From contig NZ_JBBKBA010000002.1 of assembly GCF_038404985.1 (NCBI RefSeq), positions 434,001 through 498,000 on the forward strand: a stretch of DNA of 64,000 bases, given 5' to 3'. The notes under the pieces are model-generated. The model worked only from the letters and a program-made list of their open reading frames with translations, was not told the origin of the DNA and ran no database searches. Shown piece after piece: positions 20,787 through 28,059 of the stretch (its first letter is position 1; every line of letters starts with the position of its first letter). The stretch is from Ferrovibrio sp. MS7. Lineage in GTDB: Bacteria; Pseudomonadota; Alphaproteobacteria; Ferrovibrionales; Ferrovibrionaceae. A program made the position numbers and the translations under genes.

Positions 20787-21413
20787 TCAGAGGACGCGCT
20801 TTATCGCGGCAAACTGGCCGCTTGCCTTGAGCGTCACCTTCACTTCCGCCTTGGTGCGGTTGCGCCAGAACCAGCCATGGTTGCCATCGAAGGCCGCCGT
20901 AATGGTGCTCTCGTCCTTCGCGACGCCGCGCCCCTTCTTGTAGCTGATCGATTTGCCAAGGGCGTCGCCATGGAGATCGTAGTTCACGTCATCCGTGGCG
21001 ACCCAGGTATAGGCAGCCTTGTCGCCCTGCTTCATCTCCAGCTTCACTTCCGCCCCCTGGCCAGGCTGCAAAACGATCTCCATCTCGGCGACCTTGGTTG
21101 CCGGAGCGGTCTGCGCCTGGGCGGAGCGGATGAAGAAGCTCCCCAAGCTCGAGCGGCGCTCAGGCGCCGGCGCGGCATTCTGCTGGTCGCGGCGGAGATC
21201 TTCTTCGGCCTCCTTGGCCAATTGCTGCTTGACCTCGCCCATCTCGGTGAGCCGGAGCATGCGGCCGATGCCTGTCGGATCGATGGCATACTCGGCCGGC
21301 AGGACAATCGTGATGAGGATGGCCGCGGCGGCCAGGATCGCGATGATGGTCGAGCGGATCAGCTGCTTGGTGCTGGGAAGCTCGGCGCGGGTCGGCATAT
21401 CGGTGTTGTACAT
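20787..21413 (-). CDS. transmembrane anchor protein of heavy-metal RND/HupE clusters
   Basis: 208 residues. A short cytoplasmic N-terminus is followed by one membrane helix (STIIAILAAAAILITIVLPAEY, about 21-42). A periplasmic linker (about 55-100) contains an Ala/Gln-rich stretch. The globular C-terminal part holds EIVLQPGQGAEVKLEMKQGD, a repeated Trp/Tyr core, DGNHGWFWRNR and LKASGQF. This is the 'transmembrane anchor protein' regularly found between HupE-type permeases and CzcB/CzcA genes in Alphaproteobacteria. Its role is unknown. The beta-rich domain could bind a periplasmic partner or lipid. It lies between the HupE and adaptor genes with 20-bp gaps. Confidence 0.82.
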   Translation of the reverse strand: MYNTDMPTRAELPSTKQLIRSTIIAILAAAAILITIVLPAEYAIDPTGIGRMLRLTEMGEVKQQLAKEAEEDLRRDQQNAAPAPERRSSLGSFFIRSAQAQTAPATKVAEMEIVLQPGQGAEVKLEMKQGDKAAYTWVATDDVNYDLHGDALGKSISYKKGRGVAKDESTITAAFDGNHGWFWRNRTKAEVKVTLKASGQFAAIKRVL

Positions 21414-21430
21414 GGGTGTTCCTCAATGTC

Positions 21431-22162
21431 TCAGGAGGTGAAATAGCCGGTGAGCTGAAGGCCGATCAGGACGAAGCCTGCGGTCATCATCACCACGTTT
21501 GCGGTGTAGGCATGGCGCAGGAAACTGGGCGTCCTGCGCCAGTAGCCCATGGCGATCAGAATGGCGGAGAGCGCAAGAAGCTGGCCGATCTCGACCCCGA
21601 CATTGAAGGCGAGCAGATTCGGCAGCAGGCCATCTGGCGATATGTCGTAGTCGATGATCTTCGAGGCCAGTCCGAAGCCATGGAACAGGCCGAAGATCAG
21701 CGTCACCAGCTTGGTATCGGGCTGGTAATTGAACCAGCGCTGGAAGGCACCGAGATTGTCCAGTGCTTTGTAGACGATCGAGAAGGCGATGATGGCATCG
21801 ATCAGATAGCTGTTGATGCCGAAATCGAAATAGACGCCGAGCAGCATCGTCGAGGAATGCCCCAGCGCAAAAAGGCTGACATAGATGGCGATCTGCTTCA
21901 TCCGGTAAAGGAAGAAGATGACGCCGAACAGAAACAGGATGTGGTCGTATCCCGTCACCATGTGCTTGGCGCCGAGATAGGTGAAGGGCAGCAGCAATAC
22001 GCCGCTTACCTCCTGGATATAGCCTTTATCGCCATCGGCGACGGCATGGGCGAAAGCGGTGCTGCTGACCAGAACAGCGAGAAGGGTGGCCAGAACAGGC
22101 ATGGATAGCCGGCGGCATATGAATGCCAAGCGCGGCATACCCTTGCAAAAGGGTACTTGCAT
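21431..22162 (-). CDS. HupE/UreJ-family metal permease
   Basis: 243 residues from the ATG at 22162, which has a good Shine-Dalgarno (AGAAGGT, 8 nt upstream). A signal-like segment ends AFAHA (about 36-40). Six to seven membrane helices follow. The hallmarks of HupE proteins are present: GAKHMVTGYDHILFLFGV (about 64-81) with the metal-binding HxxxxxDH pattern, FALGHSSTM and FGLFHGFGLASK. HupE/UreJ proteins move nickel or cobalt. In RND clusters they may return or export the metal. It is followed by the anchor protein and preceded by a His-rich periplasmic protein, giving a consistent nickel/cobalt picture. Confidence 0.88.
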   Translation of the reverse strand: MQVPFCKGMPRLAFICRRLSMPVLATLLAVLVSSTAFAHAVADGDKGYIQEVSGVLLLPFTYLGAKHMVTGYDHILFLFGVIFFLYRMKQIAIYVSLFALGHSSTMLLGVYFDFGINSYLIDAIIAFSIVYKALDNLGAFQRWFNYQPDTKLVTLIFGLFHGFGLASKIIDYDISPDGLLPNLLAFNVGVEIGQLLALSAILIAMGYWRRTPSFLRHAYTANVVMMTAGFVLIGLQLTGYFTS

Positions 22163-22209
22163 GGAAATAGACCTTCTTCAGGTAAAAGTGCTCGCAAAAG
22201 CGACGGCAA

Positions 22210-22614
22210 TTACGCGAAGAAGATCGGTTTCGGCGGACGGTCGAGGTTGAAGTGGGGTTTGAGGACGCCGAATGAAGGCGGGTCACCCCGCCAATCATGC
22301 CCAAACGCGAAGAACATCGACGTCGGAGCCGGCGGAATGCTGGCCGTTACATGGGAGTGATCGGCCGCATTATGGGTGTGCTTATGAGCCGGCTTCTGCG
22401 GATTCTTATCGCCGTCTTCCTCGTCATCATCATGGGAATGACCATCATGGTGATGATCGGCGCCCGCGCCAATACTGGCATGATGCGCGGAATCGGTAAT
22501 GGCCACGCTTGCATGATGTGAGAAGGCAATGCCGATCGCCGACAGGATAAGCGCAACCGTCACCGCAAATGCGATGAAGGGCCGAACTGCTCTCCTGCGC
22601 TTCCAAACCAGCAT
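22210..22614 (-). CDS. His-rich exported protein, first gene of the RND operon
   Basis: 134 residues from the ATG at 22614; an upstream TTG frame would run through the palindromic operator and is unlikely. An N-terminal signal segment (about 10-32) is followed by a region full of His and Asp: DHHHDGHSHDDDEEDGD (about 53-69), then HKHTHNAADHSH (about 77-88). The C-terminus is conserved in style (FAFGHDWRGDPPSFGVLKPHFNLDRPPKP). It probably binds divalent metal in the periplasm. No named family is recognised. It lies directly downstream of the 40-bp inverted repeat and is divergent from the CsoR-family sensor, so it is likely the first gene of the metal-induced operon. Confidence 0.72.
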   Translation of the reverse strand: MLVWKRRRAVRPFIAFAVTVALILSAIGIAFSHHASVAITDSAHHASIGAGADHHHDGHSHDDDEEDGDKNPQKPAHKHTHNAADHSHVTASIPPAPTSMFFAFGHDWRGDPPSFGVLKPHFNLDRPPKPIFFA

Positions 22615-22633
22615 GGGTGCGATCTTAACAGAG

Positions 22634-22690
22634 GGATATGACAAAGCCAATGACGATTGGTCTTGTCATATCCTCTCCAGGGGGATAGTG
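22634..22690. promoter_or_regulatory. palindromic operator region of the CsoR/RcnR-family sensor
   Basis: Bases 22634-22673 form a 40-bp inverted repeat: perfect 11-bp outer arms (GGATATGACAA / TTGTCATATCC) around inner CCAAT / ATTGG arms. Just beyond (about 22668-22690) is TATCCTCTCCAGGGGGATA, with a G-tract flanked by A/T like known DmeR/RcnR operators. The region separates the divergent His-rich gene (minus) and the sensor gene (plus, 22698), so it is the expected site of metal-dependent repression. Which of the two motifs is the repressor site is open. The long palindrome might serve another regulator or form an RNA hairpin. Confidence 0.7.
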
Positions 22691-22697
22691 TCAAGCC

Positions 22698-22979
22698 ATG
22701 AGCGAGCACACACATCTACACGCCACCCATCCTGAAATCGTCAAGCGGCTGCGCCGGGCTGAAGGCCACCTGCGCGGTGTCGTGGAGATGATCGAGGCCG
22801 GGCGAGGCTGCCTGGATGTTGCGCAACAGCTCCATGCCGTGGAGAAGGCGATCGGCCAGGCAAAGAAGACTTTGATCCAGGACCATCTTGATCATTGCCT
22901 GGAAGACGTGGTGGGCGCATTGCCGCGCAGCCAGCGCCGCACCATCGACGAATTCAAGGAAATCGCCAAATACCTCTGA
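22698..22979 (+). CDS. CsoR/RcnR-family metal-sensing repressor (DmeR-like)
   Basis: 93 residues of the all-helical DUF156 family. The N-terminus is His-rich (MSEHTHLHATHPEIV), and helix 1 has RRAEGHLRGVVEMIE. The metal-site positions are C38, H63 and C67 (GRGCLD, QDHLDHC), the same spacing as the Cys-His-Cys site of CsoR, and the adjacent H66 plus N-terminal His residues resemble nickel/cobalt sensors of the DmeR type. It would bind the divergent operator and release DNA when metal binds. The neighbourhood (His-rich protein, HupE, RND pump, NreB-like MFS) fits nickel/cobalt. Copper cannot be excluded from the fingerprint alone. Confidence 0.9.
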   Translation: MSEHTHLHATHPEIVKRLRRAEGHLRGVVEMIEAGRGCLDVAQQLHAVEKAIGQAKKTLIQDHLDHCLEDVVGALPRSQRRTIDEFKEIAKYL

Positions 22980-23006
22980 AATCAGGGGGTGGCGGGAGGC
23001 GTTGCC

Positions 23007-24392
23007 ATGCTTCAGATTCTCGCCAACAGAACTTATCGCCATCTCTTTCTGGCCCAGATCATTGCCCTGATCGGCACCGGGTTGGCGACCGTTGCGCTCG
23101 GCCTGCTCGCCTACGATCTCGCCGGCTCAGAGGCCGGCGCCGTTTTAGGCACAGCACTCGCCATCAAGATGATTGCCTATGTCGGCGTCGCACCGATTGC
23201 CACGGCCTTTGTGGAACGCCTGCCGCGGCGGTTCATGCTGGTTGCCTTGGACCTGGTGCGGGCATTTGTCGCAGTGCTGCTGCCGTTCGTGACGCAGATC
23301 TGGGAGGTCTATGTCCTGATTTTCATCCTGCAATCAGCCTCAGCAGCTTTCACCCCGACCTTCCAGGCCACGATCCCCGACATCCTGCCCGACGAGCGCG
23401 ACTATACCCGGGCTTTATCCCTCTCCCGGTTGGCCTACGACATGGAAAGCCTCGTCAGTCCCATGCTCGCTGCGGCCCTCCTGACCCTTATCAGCTTCCA
23501 TAACCTGTTTGCCGGCACGGTCGTTGGCTTCCTGGTGTCTGCGGCCCTGGTGGTGTCGGTCAGCCTGCCAAGCCCAAAGCCTATGGAGAAACGTGGCATT
23601 TATGACCGGACGACACGGGGTATCCGCATCTACCTGGCAACGCCGCGCCTGCGCGGCCTGCTGGCGCTGACCCTGGCGGTTTCCGCTGCGGGGTCGATGG
23701 TGATCGTGAATACCGTGGTGCTGGTCCAGGCGCAGTTCGGCCTCGATCAGCAGGCAACGGCGGTTGCGCTCGGCGCGTTCGGAGGTGGCTCCATGGCCGC
23801 TGCCCTGCTGCTGCCCCGCCTGCTGGACCAGATTCCGGACCGGCGCGCCATGCTCGTAGGTGCCGGCATCCTCACCGCCGGCCTAGGGCTCGGCATCGCC
23901 GTCCCCAGCTATCTGCTGCTGTTGCCGCTCTGGTTCGTCCTTGGCTTGGGCTACTCGCTGGCCCAGACGCCATCGGGCCGCCTGCTGCGCCGCTCGTCCC
24001 AGCCGGAAGACCGGCCGGCCCTCTTCGCGGCCCAATTCGCCCTATCCCATGCCTGCTGGCTGATCACCTATCCGCTGGCCGGATGGTTCGGCGCGAAGAT
24101 CGGCTTGCAAGCCACCTTCGCGGTTCTTTGCTCGTTAGGCGTCATCGCCATCCTGGCCGCCAGCAGGCTCTGGCCGAGCCGGGACCCGGAGGAGCTTGAC
24201 CATGTGCACCAGGATCTTGGCCCTGAACACCCTCATCTCGCCGGCGGCACGCATACCTCGGCCGGCTATCGCCACAGCCATACCTTCGTGATCGACAGCC
24301 ATCACCCGGAATGGCCTTATTCAACTACAAAGCCTTCAGTTGCTAATTCGATAGTCGGTAAAGCAACTTCTGGCCGCGAAAACTCTCACTAG
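23007..24392 (+). CDS. NreB-like MFS exporter with His-rich C-terminal tail
   Basis: 461 residues from the ATG at 23007, which has GGGAGG 8 bp upstream (a GTG at 22989 is possible). The sequence starts LQILANRTYRHLFLAQIIALIGTGL and has about 12 helices typical of the EntS/NreB branch of MFS, including PDILPDERDYTRALSLSRLAYD. After the last helix (about residue 400) comes a tail with many His (HVHQDLGPEHPH, HTSAGYRHSH), as in the nickel exporters NreB and NrsD. It directly follows the sensor gene by 27 bp and is probably co-transcribed. Nickel efflux is inferred from tail and context. Confidence 0.85.
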   Translation: MLQILANRTYRHLFLAQIIALIGTGLATVALGLLAYDLAGSEAGAVLGTALAIKMIAYVGVAPIATAFVERLPRRFMLVALDLVRAFVAVLLPFVTQIWEVYVLIFILQSASAAFTPTFQATIPDILPDERDYTRALSLSRLAYDMESLVSPMLAAALLTLISFHNLFAGTVVGFLVSAALVVSVSLPSPKPMEKRGIYDRTTRGIRIYLATPRLRGLLALTLAVSAAGSMVIVNTVVLVQAQFGLDQQATAVALGAFGGGSMAAALLLPRLLDQIPDRRAMLVGAGILTAGLGLGIAVPSYLLLLPLWFVLGLGYSLAQTPSGRLLRRSSQPEDRPALFAAQFALSHACWLITYPLAGWFGAKIGLQATFAVLCSLGVIAILAASRLWPSRDPEELDHVHQDLGPEHPHLAGGTHTSAGYRHSHTFVIDSHHPEWPYSTTKPSVANSIVGKATSGRENSH

Positions 24393-24439
24393 CCAACCCA
24401 AAGCCCGTTATGCTGATAAGCCAGCAGCACCCAATCATC

Positions 24440-24549
24440 TTGCCAAGTCGAAAATTAACCATTTCGGCTTATGTATTTGTTTCTATTGACATATTTCTGT
24501 GTTTTGATATACTACTTTTGCGGGTATTCACCTTCAGAAAGAGGCTAAA
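24440..24549 (+). promoter_or_regulatory. left edge and promoter of module copy A
   Basis: The conserved word TTGCCAAGTCG (24440-24450) and an AATTAACCATTT stretch open the module and recur at 57866. A near-consensus promoter follows: TTGACA (24486-24491), 16-bp spacer, TATACT (24508-24513), identical box sequences and spacing to copy B. The leader has GATATACTACTT and ends 3 bp before the recombinase with AGGCTAAA as ribosome site. The A/T-rich edge contrasts with the GC-rich genes on either side. Confidence 0.75.
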
Positions 24550-25125
24550 ATGGCAGGCAAACAAGCCAAAGTGTTAACAAGCGGCCAGCTTCGGCTGGCC
24601 TTGGGCGAGGCAGGCCGTGGCCGGCATGGCCGGCGCGACCAGGCGATGCTGCTGCTGTCGGTCAAGGCCGGCCTGCGGGCGGGCGAGATCGCCGGGCTGA
24701 CCTGGGCGATGGCCGAGACCTCGGACGGTCATCTCGGCGACCGCATCGAGCTTGAGGACCGGGTGGCCAAGATGAATAGTGGTCGGTCCATCCCGCTGCA
24801 CCCGGATTTGCGGCATGTGTTGGGCCGGCTGCGGCGGTATCGGGGCCCAAGCGGCTATGTCATCGAGTCCGAGCGCGGCGGCCCGATGCGGGCAAGCAGC
24901 GTGGTGAACTGGTTCCGGGACTTCTACGGCCGGCTCGGCTTTGCCGGCTGCTCGTCCCATTCCGGCCGGCGCACCTTCATCACCCGGGCCGCCCGGCTGG
25001 TCTTCAAGGCACGCGGGAGCTTGCGGGATGTGCAGCAACTGGCTGGGCATCGCTCCATCGAGCAGACCCAGCGCTACATCGACGGCGATGGCCATGCCAA
25101 GCGGCGGCTGGTCGCCCTGATGTGA
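24550..25125 (+). CDS. minimal tyrosine recombinase (catalytic domain only), copy A
   Basis: 191 residues. The entire protein corresponds to the catalytic domain of tyrosine recombinases: R43 in KAGLRAGEIAGL, a beta-hairpin with K74, H137-x-x-R140 in SSHSGRRTF, H167 in LAGHRSI and nucleophile Y176 in TQRYID. No N-terminal arm- or core-binding domain is present: the first helix begins at residue 10 (TSGQLRLAL). Such short recombinases are known in fimbrial switches (FimB/FimE, about 200 aa) and some mobile elements. It is the first gene of the duplicated module, under a strong promoter conserved between copies. Its DNA target is unknown. All catalytic residues are kept in both copies, so it is under selection. 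Confidence 0.92.
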   Translation: MAGKQAKVLTSGQLRLALGEAGRGRHGRRDQAMLLLSVKAGLRAGEIAGLTWAMAETSDGHLGDRIELEDRVAKMNSGRSIPLHPDLRHVLGRLRRYRGPSGYVIESERGGPMRASSVVNWFRDFYGRLGFAGCSSHSGRRTFITRAARLVFKARGSLRDVQQLAGHRSIEQTQRYIDGDGHAKRRLVALM

Positions 25126-25253
25126 GTATGGCTTGAGTAGCCCGGCCAAGTATTTCGGCTGGGATCTGTAGCGGCAGGCCGGCATGGGTTGATCCGGCAT
25201 GGTCCGAAGTCTCTGAGCAACCCGAATCCCAACTCAACAATCTGGAGTGTTTC

Positions 25254-26255
25254 ATGCGTGGACCGAACCGGTCGCCGCGGATCGCGGCCCTGTGCGTGCT
25301 GGGTAAGCGCGCCCATCGTGTAGCCATCAACAAGCCAAGAGCCAGGCTGCTGCTTGCCGCCGCCCAGGCGATTGCGGAAGATCCCGAATGGCATGGCCTG
25401 GATGCCTTGCTGTTGCCGGGCGCCTTCTTCCGCGCCTCGGCCTATCTCGGCGGCAAGAAGCACCCTGCCCGGGTCAAGCTGCTCGCCAAGGAAGGCTTCA
25501 TGCCGGCGGTGCGGGAGGCCGTGGCTATCCTGGCCGAGGCCTCACCCGGCAGCCTGGTGGTCTTCGGGGTGGATTCCGCCTCGCCCCGGCGCTGGGAGTT
25601 CGGCGATCAGCTCTGTATCGCTGTCGGAGCCGATGGCATTACCGGCTTGGCCCGTAAGATCATTCCGGCCGACCAGGACACCATCCATTGCAAGCGGGTC
25701 TATGTCCCCGCCCTGGTGGACTATGCCTCGCCGCATCGCTTCGTCATCCTGCCAAGCGGCCACAAGGCGGCGCTCTGCTCCTGCTTCGACATGTTCGGCA
25801 TCTGCGGCGATCCCGGCATGCTGAAGCAGCGCGGCTCTCCGATCCGGGATCTGTGGCTACCGAACGGTAAATGCCCCCGGGTGGAGGAGCCAGGCTTCAA
25901 GCCACTCCGGGAACAGGCATTGCGGGAGTGGCAGGCTTTGCTCGATGAGCACCACCCTACCCTGGCACTGGCCGCTATCCATGCCTTCAAGCAGCCGGGC
26001 CGTGACGGCTATTGGCAGCGGCATGGCCTGGCGGTGGCCTCGGCAGCCCTGCGGGGCGGCCTGGCGATCGGGGCGGCGCATTTTGAGGCCAAGCTGCCCA
26101 GTGCCAAGCAATCGACCCTGGCTGCCATGAACGTGCCGGCTTCCGTGGTGGCGGAGGGCCCGAAGCGCGGTCCGCACCGCGCCATGCCCCTGGCGGCCAA
26201 GACCATCCAGGCCGGCAGCCAGGCTGCCCTGCTGCGCCTCTACGGCGCCGAGTAA
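25254..26255 (+). CDS. nitrilase-fold protein lacking the catalytic glutamate, copy A
   Basis: 333 residues; no exact family recognised. Segments follow the carbon-nitrogen hydrolase (nitrilase) order: LDALLLPGAFF (49-59) where the catalytic Glu strand lies, SLVVFGVDSASPRRWEFGDQLCIAV, GLARKIIP with K135 at the lysine position, VYVPALV and KAALCSCFDMFGICGDP with C177 at the nucleophile position. The Glu of the E-K-C triad is Gly (G56) here and in copy B. Nitrilase-fold assignment is inference from this ordered match. If correct, the protein may be a ligand-binding or altered enzyme. It follows the recombinase by 128 bp and is highly basic at the N-terminus (MRGPNRSPR). C-terminal 40 residues end AALLRLYGAE, identical in copy B. 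Confidence 0.7.
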   Translation: MRGPNRSPRIAALCVLGKRAHRVAINKPRARLLLAAAQAIAEDPEWHGLDALLLPGAFFRASAYLGGKKHPARVKLLAKEGFMPAVREAVAILAEASPGSLVVFGVDSASPRRWEFGDQLCIAVGADGITGLARKIIPADQDTIHCKRVYVPALVDYASPHRFVILPSGHKAALCSCFDMFGICGDPGMLKQRGSPIRDLWLPNGKCPRVEEPGFKPLREQALREWQALLDEHHPTLALAAIHAFKQPGRDGYWQRHGLAVASAALRGGLAIGAAHFEAKLPSAKQSTLAAMNVPASVVAEGPKRGPHRAMPLAAKTIQAGSQAALLRLYGAE

Positions 26256-26350
26256 CCCCTAAGCACCAATCAGACAATCCGTCTTCCCTGCGCCCGCCCC
26301 GGCCGGCGCCACGCATCCGCTTGCCCATCGCTCAACTGAAGGAGAACACC

Positions 26351-26557
26351 ATGATCGAGCGTCCCGTCCATATCAGCCGCATCGTCGACCACGGCAGCGT
26401 CGTCTCGCTGCTGGGCCAGTATGACGACGACGGCAGCCCGGCCCGCATCACCCTGGACCATCGGCCCTTTGTTGCCTTTTGGCAGGACTGGGCCAGGGCC
26501 GGCCATCCCCAGCCGGTGCTGCACGATGCCGACGAAGCCACGCTCCGCTTCGATTGA
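26351..26557 (+). CDS. 68-residue conserved module protein, copy A
   Basis: A small protein with a clean ribosome site (AAGGAG, 7-8 bp before ATG). It begins MIERPVHISRIVDHGS and has predicted beta strands, a DDDG turn, DHRPFVAFWQDW and ends HDADEATLRF. Only 7 of 68 residues differ from the copy B protein, so it is among the most conserved parts of the module. No family is recognised. It has no signal peptide, membrane helix or cysteine. Its position between the nitrilase-fold gene and the 'ALFQG' gene is fixed in both copies, separated by 95 and 8 bp. Confidence 0.75.
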   Translation: MIERPVHISRIVDHGSVVSLLGQYDDDGSPARITLDHRPFVAFWQDWARAGHPQPVLHDADEATLRFD

Positions 26558-26565
26558 GGCCCGGC

Positions 26566-26895
26566 ATGACAACCCAATTCAGCCATCCACCCGCCCCCTC
26601 TGCCCTGGGGCGTTACATTGCCTTGTTCCAGGGCAAGCAGACCGAGCTATTCGTCCTGGCCTTCGATGGCACCAGGGCGGAAGCCGATGAACTCGGCGAC
26701 CGCCTGGACCGTGCCTGCAAGCTGGGTCTGCTGCTCACCGGTCTGGTGATCGCGCCGAACAGCCCGATCCTGGAACTCGGCGCCGAGAACATCCACCTGG
26801 CGCTGGACCAGCTCTTTAACGACTTCCCGCCCAGGGAAGCGCCCCCGGAGACAACGCCGCCCCCGCCGCCCACCAATGGGAGGGCGACGCCATGA
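26566..26895 (+). CDS. 'ALFQG' domain protein, short form (copy A)
   Basis: 109 residues from the ATG at 26566, 8 bp after the previous stop. The domain begins RYIALFQGKQTELFVLAFDGT, has a helix rich in Asp/Glu/Arg (ADELGDRLDRACKLGLLLTGL) and ends with LDQLFNDFPP followed by a Pro-rich tail. The same domain forms the C-terminal half of the 263-residue protein at 59992-60783 in copy B. Here the N-terminal domain of about 140 residues is absent. No family is recognised. Its last codons overlap the next gene (ATGA), indicating translational coupling. Confidence 0.72.
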   Translation: MTTQFSHPPAPSALGRYIALFQGKQTELFVLAFDGTRAEADELGDRLDRACKLGLLLTGLVIAPNSPILELGAENIHLALDQLFNDFPPREAPPETTPPPPPTNGRATP

Positions 26896-27134
26896 CCGTG
26901 GATGAACTGATGTTCCTGCTGGAAGGCCGCCCGGTCGAGACCGAGGTGCTGGTGCTGCTGCCCGGCAGGCCCTACCGCGTCACCCGCATCCTGGAACTGC
27001 GCTACCGCCGCGACCGCCAAAACATCGGCCACGGCCTGACCCGGCTCGTCGGCACCGTCTTCGTCATCCTGGACGACCGGACCACACCGCTCGCCGCCTA
27101 CCGGCTACGCCGCGCCCGCCGCGTCACCGGCTGA
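26892..27134 (+). CDS. 80-residue conserved module protein, copy A
   Basis: The protein starts MTVDELMFLLEGRPVETEVLVLLPGRPYRV and is basic towards its C-terminus (YRLRRARRVTG). The N-terminal helix-strand pattern 'TVD-L--LLEG-P---EVLVL' is shared with the 75-residue copy B protein (60955-61182). The start overlaps the preceding stop. It may be a small beta-rich partner of the preceding protein. No function or family can be named. Confidence 0.7.
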   Translation: MTVDELMFLLEGRPVETEVLVLLPGRPYRVTRILELRYRRDRQNIGHGLTRLVGTVFVILDDRTTPLAAYRLRRARRVTG

Positions 27135-27210
27135 CCGCCGCCCCCTGTCCTTCACCCATCGCCCACCCAGCCGGCAGCATCCCGCTTCCGGCAATGAGAG
27201 GAGTTTGCCC

Positions 27211-27552
27211 ATGTCTCAGCAACAGCTTGACCGAACCGCCTGCATCCGGGCGCTGAACGATGCCTTCCGCAAGACCGGCACCGGCGGCCGTTTCATGATC
27301 ACCGCCGGCGTCCAGGCCCTCGGGCCCATCCGCGTGGCCGTTCTGACCCGCCAAGTAATGAGCTTCAACGCCTTCAGCGCCGACAACGATCCCTACCATG
27401 AGCATGATTTCGGCAACTTCAAGGAGAGCGGCCAGACCTTCTTCTGGAAGATCGACACCTACGACAAGGCGCTCGAATACGGCTCACCCGATCCCGCCGA
27501 CCCGGCCGTCACCACCCGGGTGCTCACCCTGATGCTGGCCGAGGAATACTGA
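27211..27552 (+). CDS. DUF3768 family protein, copy A
   Basis: 113 residues from the ATG at 27211 with an AGAGGAG ribosome site. It has the typical DUF3768 profile: IRALNDAFRKTGTGGRFMITAGVQAL, FNAFSADNDPYHEHDFGNF, FFWKIDTYDKALEYGSPDPADP and the conserved end TRVLTLMLAEEY. DUF3768 proteins are encoded on alphaproteobacterial plasmids and islands near replication, antirestriction or transfer genes. Their activity is unknown. It lies three bases from the end of the convergent XRE gene, an arrangement shared with copy B. Confidence 0.88.
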   Translation: MSQQQLDRTACIRALNDAFRKTGTGGRFMITAGVQALGPIRVAVLTRQVMSFNAFSADNDPYHEHDFGNFKESGQTFFWKIDTYDKALEYGSPDPADPAVTTRVLTLMLAEEY

Positions 27553-27555
27553 CGG

Positions 27556-28011
27556 CTATTTCTGCCGGCTTGCCGCCTCGGAGATCGCCCGGGTCAGTTC
27601 CGCCACATCAGCCAAAGTGGCCTGGGTACTGCCCTGCAGCAAGGCCCGGAACTTCTCCACCAGCGCGGCTTGAGCCTTCTGCTGCGGCGTCTGCTTCGGA
27701 GTATCCACCCAGTCGAACAGGTCGGTGAAGCTGACCTTCAGCGCCTGGGCAATCTCGAACGCCGTCGACATCCGCGTCGAGGTAGCACCGCGCTCGACAT
27801 TGGAAATCGTGTCGACGCTCTTGTCGATCAGTTCGGCCAGCCCTTCCTGGCTCAGCTTGCGTTCCTTGCGCAACATCTTGATCCGGCGACCGAGTTGCTT
27901 CCGGCGCATCTTTTCTTCCGGTGTTGCCGGCGGCTCCCGGGAAGCGGGAGCGGGTTTCTTGGCTGGGCCCCGAGTACGGCCTGAGGACTGGGTCGAATGG
28001 CGTTTTTGCAT
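27556..28011 (-). CDS. XRE-family transcriptional repressor, copy A
   Basis: 151 residues. The first 33 residues are a basic, Ser/Pro-rich tail absent from copy B. The helix-turn-helix covers about 36-95: LGRRIKMLRKERKLSQEGLAELI, SVDTISNVERG, FEIAQALKVSFTDLF. The C-terminal part (about 110-151) is a helical oligomerisation region ending ELTRAISEAAS. The ATG at 28011 is one base from the 18-bp palindrome CCCGAATGTCGTTTCGGG, identical in copy B, which is the obvious candidate operator for autoregulation. It is convergent with the DUF3768 gene and divergent from the downstream hydrolase part of the module. Confidence 0.88.
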   Translation of the reverse strand: MQKRHSTQSSGRTRGPAKKPAPASREPPATPEEKMRRKQLGRRIKMLRKERKLSQEGLAELIDKSVDTISNVERGATSTRMSTAFEIAQALKVSFTDLFDWVDTPKQTPQQKAQAALVEKFRALLQGSTQATLADVAELTRAISEAASRQK

Positions 28012-28012
28012 A

Positions 28013-28030
28013 CCCGAATGTCGTTTCGGG
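28013..28030. promoter_or_regulatory. 18-bp palindromic operator at the XRE start, copy A
   Basis: CCCGAATGTCGTTTCGGG: 6-bp inverted arms CCCGAA/TTCGGG lying one base upstream of the XRE start codon. Copy B has the same 18 bases at 62020-62037 in the same place although flanking DNA has diverged. Such conservation suggests binding by the XRE protein; in mRNA it would be a small hairpin next to the start codon. Confidence 0.65.
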
Positions 28031-28059
28031 TCGCCGCCTTAACCACCGCACAGGAATAC

